Of a stretch of 24,318 nucleotides of DNA, positions 10,434-17,176 are shown one piece after another. The position numbers and the translations under genes are program-made. The notes beneath the pieces were generated by a model, which was not told the origin of the DNA, made no database searches, and worked only from the letters and a program-made list of their open reading frames with translations. Each line of letters opens with the position of its first letter. Within the stretch, counting starts at the first letter, position 1. Source of the stretch: Chara braunii (taxonomy: Eukaryota > Streptophyta > Charophyceae > Charales > Characeae); NCBI GenBank assembly GCA_003427395.1, contig BFEA01000374.1, positions 1,521,458 through 1,545,775 of the forward strand, written 5' to 3'.

Positions 10434-10451
10434 ACTAGTGCTTGCACTAGT
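10434..10451. repeat. ACTAGTGC/GCACTAGT hairpin
   Basis: A perfect 8-bp stem with a two-base loop in R1. The sequence is recognisable but imperfectly paired at the same place in R3 (near 14266) and R4 (near 15545). Confidence 0.6.
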
Positions 10452-10887
10452 GGTGCTAATGTTTTCCACTGTCTAGATCTTGATCTCGACGGTGCCGTTT
10501 AATTTGCGTGACCATTCCCCATGTTGGCTCATGGTTTTATTTGGGACATCTCAAGTCCCTGCCACTCTCCACGTACTAGTTCCATTTCTTTGTCCCGCCA
10601 GTAGTACCGTCGGTGCATGTCTCATTTTTCGACTATTTTTATTTGGGCCTTTTTAGTCCCCGACATCGTCCCGGATGACGTTCCATTTTTATTTTGGGAC
10701 TTCCTTCTCATTGTCAATTTCGATATCCCCTCCTCAAGTGCCCCATGGGTGTCGATTATTCTTGGCCGCGAGATCTCATCTCACGGTTGTCGTTTACCAT
10801 CTCTATTTGCCTCATGTCGAAGTCACTCTTTTCTAGCTTTTTGGGTTTGTCATGGCTCATTTTTCCTTTGGCCTAGACATCCTTATA

Positions 10888-11410
10888 CAGTCCATTATTT
10901 CTTGGACTGCAACTGTGGTCATTTCCCTAGTTCCACAGCCCCACAACTTGCCCCAAATTGAAAAAAAATGAAGCGCTCAATTTTCAAGTGCATCCGAGCT
11001 CAATATTGGTCCCGGATGCACTTAAAACATGTGTTTTCCCTTCCTCATGCAGTCCGTTGTAACTCGGACTGCAGTAGGGGTCAATTTCCTAGCCCCATTG
11101 CCCCACATCTAGCCTAAAACTGAAGAAAAAGAAAACCGCAAACTTTCAAGTGCATCCGGGCTCAATATTCGCTCTGAATGCACCTAAAACATGTGTTTCT
11201 CTTCCCCCATGCAATCCATTGTATCTCTGTTGCATGGGGCCTTGATTTTTCTTGATTTCCTAGCCCCATTGCCCCACAACTAACCTAAAACTGAAGAAAA
11301 AGAAAACGATCAACTTTCAAGTGCATCCAGACTCAATATTCGCTCCGAATGCACCTAAAACATTTGTTTCTCTTCCCCTATGCAATCCGTTGTATCTCCG
11401 TTGCATGGGG
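10888..11410. repeat. About 165-bp tandem block, three copies, two hairpins each
   Basis: The landmark AAGTGCATCC starts at 10986, 11148 and 11319, giving periods of 162 and 171 bp. Each block contains an A-rich string (CTGAAGAAAAAGAAAA type), the AAGTGCATCC hairpin (strongest at 10986-10996/11013-11023, 11 perfect pairs) and a second hairpin: 11048-11056/11064-11073 region (TGCAGTCCG/CGGACTGCA), 11205-11214/11230-11239 (10 perfect pairs) and 11376-11385/11401-11410 (10 pairs, one G-T). A related hairpin, CAGTCCA/TGGACTG, precedes the array at 10888-10909. R3 has a single copy of this block at 14720-14910. Confidence 0.7.
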
Positions 11411-11795
11411 CCTTGGTTTTTCTTAATTTTCTCTGCAAAATCAAGAGAAAATCAAGGTCCTTTGCAACCGCCATATTCCAAAATGTAGCTGGTCACAGAT
11501 GTATCTCCCCAAGTGGTCGTTTTTTACCGTTACGACCTTTTTCTCTTTTCTTTTCTTTTCTCTTTTCTTTTCGTTTCGTTTCCCTCCCTTTTTGGATAGT
11601 AGGGACTTGCCAGTCCCTACTTGTGGTAGTCCCTACTGACGGCCAACTCACTCACTCCCTGTCACTCCTTTTGTCTTATTCTCCCACCTTTTTCTTTTAT
11701 TTTTCTTTCTTTTTCTAGCATGCCAAGTGTCAAGTGGCCGTTAAGGCCTTTTCGAGGCCCTTCCTCTTAGTTTTGGCCCTTCCTATGCCCATGGT

Positions 11796-11819
11796 GCAGT
11801 CCGTTACATCTCGGACTGC
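11796..11819. repeat. GCAGTCCG/CGGACTGC hairpin in R2
   Basis: A perfect 8-bp stem with an 8-base loop. The same hairpin type occurs at 11049-11072 (perfect), 14720-14743 (one mismatch) and 15283-15306 (one mismatch), and as the CAGTCCA/TGGACTG variant at 10888-10909. Confidence 0.65.
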
Positions 11820-12192
11820 TATTGTGGTTCCCTTATGCTCATGGAAGCCTCCTTTTACCTCTATTTCTTCCTCAAAGCGGCCCTTCATACTTCGATTTTC
11901 TCCCAGAGGCCTATTTTTCACATGGAATCTGTTTTGACTCCATTTTCTTGATGAAGGTTTATCCGAGATTTTTCGGATTGCTCCCATGCCCCCTCCTTCA
12001 TGTTTTTTTTTTTTTGTTTTTTCCTTTTGATCTCCCCGTTTGCTCCCACTAGTGGTGCCACTATTCTTGGCCGTCAAGATCTCGATTTTGACGGTGCATC
12101 TTGCTTTAATTATTTTTCTCTCATGCCACTCTGCAGTTCCTCTTGAGACCTTCTCATGTCCCCGCCACTTGTCCCACGCTAGCCCTTGGTAC

Positions 12193-12316
12193 TTGTCCCG
12201 CCTGGTGGTCCTCGACACTTTGTCCCGTCGCTTTGTCTCGTCGGTGGTCCCCGATACGTTGTCCTGTCGGTGGTCCCTGACGATTTGCCCTGTCGGTGGT
12301 CCCTGACACTTTGTAC
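12193..12316. repeat. 26-bp minisatellite (TTGTCCYGTCGGTGGTCCCYGA)
   Basis: Units start at about 12193, 12220 (half unit), 12233, 12259 and 12285, with a partial unit at 12311. Spacings are 27, 13, 26, 26 and 26 bp. A single related stretch is present in R4 at about 15660-15715, which suggests the array expanded from one ancestral unit in R2. Confidence 0.75.
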
Positions 12317-12557
12317 CTTCTTTCTCTCGTGCTCTCCGGTCGTCAAGGCCCCCTTCCCGCATGGCGTTGGCACCCCGTTGTGGCCCTTACTTTCTAATGT
12401 CCCGCGGCCACCAAGGTCGTCCACCTTTCGGCTTCACTATTTTTTTGTCATTTGCAGCACCCTGCTTGCTCAGTTCATGGCCCCTCGCGTCCTTGCCATG
12501 CCGAATTCAAATGGCCCTCATGGCCCCATGCTATGCCCCTATGCGCCCCTGTCATGT

Positions 12558-12643
12558 CACTCACTCGCTTGCCATTGCCCGTCCCTTCACCCTGCGATAT
12601 CACTCACTCGCTTGCCATTGCCCGTCCCTTCACCCTGCGATAC
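12558..12643. repeat. 43-bp perfect tandem duplication
   Basis: The unit beginning CACTCACTCGCTTGCCATTG occupies 12558-12600 and is repeated immediately from 12601. The two copies are identical until the last base or so, indicating a recent duplication. Confidence 0.85.
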
Positions 12644-12740
12644 TTAGCCCAAGGCATCATTCCTTCTTGCGGTCTCGTCCTAAACCATTCTCTTTTCTCT
12701 CTTTCTTGTTTCCTTTCTCCAGATTTCTCTATTGTGCACA

Positions 12741-13245
12741 ACTTGTATATATACCGACTCTCAAGCGTCGGGACGTTATTCGGGATCCACAGGTCCCGAC
12801 ACCGGTCAACCTTCCTTTCTTAAGTGGGCGGCCCGCCACACTTTGGGCAGCCCACGAGCCCCTCGTATGTTTCCTAAATGGGTCGAGGCACTCCCAGGGC
12901 CTCTCCTTGCTTTCTCGGCCTTAAACGCGGGTCTGCTAGCCTTTTGGGAAACATTTGGACGTAGGGAGCAAGTATGAGTTAAGCTGCAGCCTCCCTTTCT
13001 TATATAGGCCGTCTGGCCTTCCAAAAGCAATCTTCGGGACTCCAACAAAAGGTTATCGGAGGTCCAAGGTACTTCTCAAGACTCTAAGCACAACACACCT
13101 CGAAAGTGTTTACTTTTGAGGTACGATTTCGTCCTTTGATCAATTCCTAGGGCCAAATATTGTATGAGATAAAGGATAGTGGGCCTTGATGCAAGTTAGG
13201 GCTCTAACTCACATTTCAAGTGTATCTACCTCAATTTTTGGTTTC
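12741..13245. other. Unassigned segment between R2 and the gap
   Basis: No gene is supported. There are two TATA-like strings (TATATATA near 12746, CTTATATAGGCC near 12999) and a hairpin at 13097-13122. The last 30 bases before the gap resemble the start of the AAGTGCATCC hairpin block, so another repeat copy probably continues into the gap. Confidence 0.4.
13097..13122. repeat. 11-bp hairpin with tetraloop
   Basis: ACCTCGAAAGT (13097-13107) pairs with ACTTTTGAGGT (13112-13122) across the loop GTTT. Ten pairs are canonical and one is G-T. Confidence 0.7.
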
Positions 13246-13507
13246 NNNNNNNNNNNNNNNNNNNNNNNNNNNNNNNNNNNNNNNNNNNNNNNNNNNNNNN
13301 NNNNNNNNNNNNNNNNNNNNNNNNNNNNNNNNNNNNNNNNNNNNNNNNNNNNNNNNNNNNNNNNNNNNNNNNNNNNNNNNNNNNNNNNNNNNNNNNNNNN
13401 NNNNNNNNNNNNNNNNNNNNNNNNNNNNNNNNNNNNNNNNNNNNNNNNNNNNNNNNNNNNNNNNNNNNNNNNNNNNNNNNNNNNNNNNNNNNNNNNNNNN
13501 NNNNNNN
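13246..13507. other. Assembly gap (262 Ns)
   Basis: A run of Ns. The left flank is a truncated hairpin block and the right flank is a CT microsatellite, so the gap sits where repeats would defeat assembly. Its true length is unknown. Confidence 0.98.
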
Positions 13508-13538
<31 letters not shown>

Positions 13539-13661
13539 CCCCCTCCTCTTCTCTCTTTTCCTTTCCTCTTTTTTTTGTTTGTCTCGTCTCTTCTGGTCTC
13601 TTTTTTTTTTTTTTTTTTTCTTTTTTTCTTTCTTTTTTTTTTTTTTTTTTTTTTTTTTTTC
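13508..13661. repeat. CT microsatellite grading into poly-T
   Basis: The sequence starts with about ten CT dinucleotides, continues as CT-rich DNA, and ends in long T runs near 13600-13660. Homopolymer length here is likely unreliable. Confidence 0.9.
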
Positions 13662-13761
13662 ATTTTGGTGTTATAACTTATTCCATAATTGTCCGTTGTA
13701 AGTTAGCATCACCACAATGTTCCTTTTTCTTTTTCTCTCTTTACTTTATTTGGGATAAATC

Positions 13762-13790
13762 AGAGATAATGCCCTTAGGGCCATATCTCT
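13762..13790. repeat. Two-tier hairpin in R3 (AGAGAT / GCCC)
   Basis: The outer stem AGAGAT/ATCTCT and inner stem GCCC/GGGC are separated by three-base internal loops on each side and a three-base terminal loop. R1 has identical stems and spacing at 9918-9946, while eight of the loop bases can be compared and most differ between the copies only in the loops. Confidence 0.65.
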
Positions 13791-13995
13791 CACTCTGGAT
13801 TTTCCTCCATGAAATAAAGAATATCCAGAAACTTGTCAATCCCTATATATTGTCAGTCCCAGCTGGCCAGCCACCTCAATCCTTTTTTTTTTTCCCCTTT
13901 GTCTCACTCTCCCTCCTTTTTCTCTCCTTTCATTTTTCTTTTCTTTTATTTTTGCGAGGATAAGTGTCAATTTGATGTTCACATTTTTTATACGC

Positions 13996-14013
13996 TCTAG
14001 ATCTTGATCTAGA
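13996..14013. repeat. TCTAGATC/GATCTAGA hairpin in R3
   Basis: A perfect 8-bp stem with a two-base loop. The corresponding R4 structure at 15240-15268 is longer and differs on both arms. Confidence 0.65.
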
Positions 14014-14818
14014 CCTAGTAGCAGTTCGTTATTTCGCGGATTACAACAATGACACGCCCATACTCATGGCGGCTCCATTTTGTCTCCGCTAGTCTCAATT
14101 TGTGGCCCCCCTTGCTCCGATTTTCCTTGGTAGCCTTTGTGCTCTATAGGGTCCCTCAAGGCTCTAGTTTCTCTTGCTTGGTTGATTCAAGATATCTCAG
14201 ACTACCATACATGCCCTCCTTCCCCATTTTTCCTCCCCTTTTCTTTCGACACCGTCTCATATTGGCCCTACTAGAGTTTGCACTAGTAATGCTAATATTT
14301 TCCACCGCAAAATCTTGATCTTGACGGTACTCCTTGCTTTGTTCGTCCATCCTAATGTTGACACGTAGTTTCCTTGAGACACCTCAAGTCCCCGTCACTC
14401 ACCCCCACTAGTCCCATCTCCTAATCTCACCGATAGTCCCACTGGCACATGTCTCAATTTTTGACTATTTTTATTTGAGCCCATCTAGTCCTCGACATCG
14501 TGCCTCATGACGTCCCATTTTTATTTGGGACTTCCTAGTCCCCGACAGTCCCAAGTTCTTTTTCCTATGTGTCTCAAGCGTGTCGAATATTCTCAACCGC
14601 TAGACCTTCATCTCACAGTTGCCATTTACCGTTTCCACTTGCTCCATGCTTGAGACACCTCTTTCTAGTGTCCTTTGAATACCCCAAGGCTCATTTTCCC
14701 TTGGCTTTGGCACCCCGATGCAGTCCGTTAATTCTCGGAGTGCAATGCTGGTCATTTTCCTAGTTTCATTGTCCTAAAATTTACCCCAAACTGAAACAAA
14801 ATGAGGCGGCGCATGTCC

Positions 14819-14856
14819 AAGTGCATCCAGGCTCAATATTGGCTTCGGATGTACTT
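14819..14856. repeat. AAGTGCATCC hairpin in R3
   Basis: Ten pairs (14819-14828 with 14847-14856), one of them G-T. It is the counterpart of the 11-bp hairpin at 10986-11023. Confidence 0.65.
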
Positions 14857-14875
14857 GAAACATGTGTTTCCCTCT

Positions 14876-14910
14876 CCTCTTGCAATCCGTTGTATCTCGG
14901 TTGCAAGAGG
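14876..14910. repeat. CCTCTTGCAA/TTGCAAGAGG hairpin in R3
   Basis: Ten perfect pairs enclose an inner CCG/CGG pairing. Its counterparts at 11205-11239 and 11376-11410 have CCCCATGCAA/TTGCATGGGG and CCCTATGCAA/TTGCATGGGG: substitutions occur on both arms and pairing is preserved. Confidence 0.7.
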
Positions 14911-15239
14911 TCTTTATATTTTTTAATTTTCTGAAGAAAATCCAAAGAAAATCAACATATTTTACAACCGATTCACCCTAGGAATTAATCCGATAAAGAA
15001 TGCATCCTCCAAGTGACCGTTTTCTACCATTAGTGGTCCTTTTCTTTTTCCTTTCTTTTTCCTTTTCTTTTTCCCACAACGAACAAATGACAATCTTTAT
15101 TGTGTCAGTCCCTATTGACGGTCAGCTCCCTCCCTCCTTCTCCTCTTTTGTCTCACTCTCCTTTTTTTTATCTCCTTTTTCTTTTCCTTTTGTTTTTTTT
15201 TTTGACATCACAAGTATCAACTAGCTGTTGAGTTTTTTT

Positions 15240-15268
15240 CTAGACCCTAGATCCTGATCTAGGGCTAG
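15240..15268. repeat. 13-bp hairpin in R4
   Basis: CTAG (15240-15243) and CCCTAGATC (15245-15253) pair with GATCTAGGG (15256-15264) and CTAG (15265-15268), leaving one bulged A at 15244 and a two-base loop. Confidence 0.7.
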
Positions 15269-15454
15269 ATCATGCTCCAGGGGCAATCCGTTACTTCTCG
15301 GAATGCAATTATGGCACCCCTATACTCATGTGAGCCCCATTTTGCCATCGTTGGCCCCAAACTGTGACCCCCTCTGCTTCGATTTTCCCTTGGACCTTGG
15401 TAACTTATTTCTCGCATAGAGTCTCTCGAGGCTCTAGTCTCTCTAGTTTGGCTG

Positions 15455-15472
15455 GTCCGAGATATCTTGGAC
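15455..15472. repeat. GTCCGAGAT/ATCTTGGAC near-palindrome in R4
   Basis: Nine pairs with no loop, one of them G-T. It corresponds to the two-part hairpin at 10341-10373 in R1. Confidence 0.6.
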
Positions 15473-16000
15473 TGCAATCTAGGCCCTCCAACCTCATTTC
15501 TTCCCTCCTTTAACTCCGGAAATTATCCCACTTGGTCCTCCTCGTGCTTGCACTAGTAGTGCTAATATTTCCAGCCGCTAGATTTCGATATTGACGATAC
15601 ATCTCTTTTCGATTATTCATTCCTCATGTTGGCCCATAGTTCTCTTGGGATAACTCAAGTCCCCGACACTTGTCCCGTACTAGTCCCTGACATTAATGCC
15701 ACCGGTGGTCGCGCTGATCTCGGTGCCAATTTGTGATCATTGTAATGACCCGCCAAAAACACAGACTGAGAACACTGCTGATTTCTGGGATTTGCCGCTG
15801 GAATGAATGCCTTGCTGAAATTCCCGCATTCTGCTGTGATTTCCATATCTGTGTGTGTGCGCGCCTGTTGGTTTGCATGCCTGTCAGAGTGCTTGTCGGC
15901 TGAGTGTGTGTGTGACCCGCAAGGCTACTTGTTGGTTGAAGGGCCCCGCAGGGCCGGTACTTACCTGTGGCCGTGACTTTGAGGGTTGCAGGGGGGAAAC

Positions 16001-16194
16001 ACTCAAGTAGCGGGGGTAGGCCCGCAACACTTAGAACAGCGGGGAAAAACACTCAAGTAGCAAGTAGGCCGGTACCACTCAAGTAGTGGTAGAGGTCGGG
16101 TACAGGAGGCCGAGCAGAAGAAGACAAAAAGTTGGCATTTTTAGAGGCCCAGTAGCGGTAGGATAGAGGTAGGCCGGTACCAGTCCAAGTAGCC
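16001..16194 (+). promoter_or_regulatory. Iterated ACTCAAGTAG motif in LTR U3
   Basis: ACTCAAGTAG occurs at 16001-16010, 16051-16060 and 16077-16086, with the variant AGTCCAAGTAG ending near 16192. AGGCCGGTACC accompanies the last two. Short iterated motifs in a U3 region can act as enhancer-like protein sites; that role here is inference only. Confidence 0.35.
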
Positions 16195-16645
16195 CGGGTC
16201 TAGGGCCTGTACGGAGGATAGCAGAGCCTGCAATGATGTTTCCCTCCGAAAGGGAGGAGGTACCGGTTGTTGGGAGGCCGCTCGACCTAGGAAGTCACCG
16301 CCCAGGAGGCCGGTAGGCCGCTATATCTCCTGGAAGAGCAAAGAGTTCTTCCTCATTTGCGGTGTGCAAGGATTGGCGACATGCTGCTGGAGCACAGCGC
16401 TGGAGGAGACAGCGCTGCTTGGAGGTGAAGGGTTGTTGGAGCTCAGCCTGGCTATGGTGAGCAGTCCAGCTTGAGGAGGAGGAAGAAGGCGGTGAGGTAG
16501 GAGAGTGGCGAGGCACCTACCTGGCTATGGTGGACACCGTCTTCAACACCTTGTTGGGCGCTGCATCTGGAAGGCCCTAGTTGGGGTAGTGTGGCACCAA
16601 GGAAGCTCGAGGCAGGTCAGGCATGGCGAACCGGTCAGCAGCGGA

Positions 16646-16762
16646 ATAGCTGCTTTGGGTTGTCCTTTGGACATCAGCGCAGCACCATAGCTGCTTGGGT
16701 TGTCCTTGGACATCAGCGCANCACCATAGCTGCTTTGNGTTGTCCTTTGGACATCAGGGCAA
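16646..16762 (+). repeat. 39-41-bp tandem repeat in LTR, three units
   Basis: Units starting ATAGCTGCTT begin at 16646, 16687 and 16726. The same three units occur in the 3' LTR copy (24131-24247), so the array predates insertion. Two Ns at 16721 and 16738 mark uncertain consensus. Confidence 0.8.
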
Positions 16763-17164
16763 GGCCCTCATTANTCCGCCATAGCCTATGCATGAGAGAG
16801 GAGGCTGAAGGAGGGAAGCCATAGCTATGGTGGACTTGTTGTTGTTGTTGTTGTTGAGTTGAGTCAGCAGTAAGAGGGAACTTCGGATATTGATTCTGGT
16901 TCATCCATTCATCGTTATTATTATTATTGAGAGAAGAATAAGATTGGTGAAGTGAAGGAGGAGGAGGAAGGTGGAGAGAGAAGGGGGAATTGTCATTGGT
17001 CTTGCTGGTGTACATCTTCTTCTTCTTCTTCTTCTTCTTCTTCTTCTTCTTTCTCTCTCCTCCGGTCTTTATCTCTTTGCAAGTGCTTTCATTTCTTTCG
17101 CAATTGGATGGCATTGTCTTTCATTGTGAATTTGCACTTGGGAAATGACCAGGATTGTAACAAT

Positions 17165-17176
17165 TGTTATCGGAGC
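17165..17176 (+). promoter_or_regulatory. Primer-binding site, initiator-Met-tRNA-like
   Basis: TGTTATCGGAGC matches 10 of 12 bases of the TGGTATCAGAGC site that many plant LTR retrotransposons use to pair with the 3' end of initiator methionine tRNA. It lies two bases downstream of the proposed LTR end, as expected. The two mismatches may reflect decay or a different primer tRNA. Confidence 0.65.

Larger units (their letters stand above)
9900..11435. repeat. Dispersed repeat copy R1
   Basis: This segment aligns by eye with R3 (13745-14930). Shared landmarks in order are the AGAGAT/GCCC two-tier hairpin, the AAGTGTCAA box near 10115, a block resembling CCCCCTTTGCTCCGGTTTTC near 10268, the CACTAGT...GCTAAT block near 10445, the CGACATCGT...GACGT block near 10660, and the AAGTGCATCC hairpin. 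R1 is longer because the last block is present three times. No open frame is convincing. Boundaries are approximate. Confidence 0.6.
11436..12740. repeat. Dispersed repeat copy R2
   Basis: This aligns by eye with R4 (14930-15735): an AGAAAATCAA start, a CCAAGTGGTCGTTTT box, a CAGTCCCTA...GACGGCCA box, the AAGTGTCAA box at 11725, and the TTGACGGTGCAT block near 12089. It contains the perfect hairpin GCAGTCCG/CGGACTGC at 11796-11803/11812-11819. Its right part carries a minisatellite and a tandem duplication. Long minus-strand frames here reflect the C+T-rich plus strand (Lys/Arg-rich translations) and are not called as genes. Confidence 0.55.
13745..14930. repeat. Dispersed repeat copy R3
   Basis: Counterpart of R1 with the same order of landmarks: two-tier hairpin at 13762-13790, AAGTGTCAA box near 13963, TCTAGATC hairpin at 13996-14013, CCCCCTTGCTCCGATTTTCC block near 14107, CACTAGT block near 14277, GACGTCCCATTTTTATTTGGG block near 14510, hairpins at 14720-14743, 14819-14856 and 14876-14910. 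No coding capacity is seen. Confidence 0.6.
14930..15735. repeat. Dispersed repeat copy R4
   Basis: Counterpart of R2: AGAAAATCAA start, CCAAGTGACCGTTTT box near 15009, CAGTCCCTATTGACGGTCAG box near 15105, AAGTATCAA box near 15212, and a TTGACGATACAT block near 15592. It is followed directly by the retrotransposon LTR, which apparently inserted at its right edge. Confidence 0.6.
15741..17162 (+). repeat. 5' LTR (1422 bp)
   Basis: I place the start at TGTAATGACC (15741), where sequence unlike the flanking repeat begins, and the end at GTAACA (17162), two bases before the primer-binding site. This gives the usual TGT...ACA ends. Only 16146-16833 is confirmed by the second LTR. The U3-like part has four ACTCAAGTAG-type motifs and several AGGCCGGTACC strings. 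A 39-41-bp tandem repeat follows at 16646-16762. The right part has trinucleotide runs: TTG at 16836-16856, TTA at 16915-16926 and TCT at 17015-17053. A weak TATA-like CTATATCTCC lies at 16321. The exact 5' boundary is inferred. Confidence 0.75.

Noticed and set aside
11730-12362. 210-codon minus-strand open frame, Lys/Arg/Gly-rich
   Set aside because: It spans repeat R2 and its minisatellite; the plus strand is C+T-rich, which suppresses stops on the minus strand. No motif and not kept in R4.
13220-13963. Long open frame across the gap
   Set aside because: Its openness comes from Ns and poly-pyrimidine runs translating as Ser, Leu and Phe.
9900-15735. CRISPR-like array of palindromic repeats
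   Set aside because: Repeats are long, diverged and irregularly spaced; there are no uniform short repeats, spacers or cas genes.
16295-16516. 73-codon minus-strand frame present in both LTR copies (also 23780-24001)
   Set aside because: Conservation is explained by the LTR duplication itself; composition is low-complexity with no known domain.
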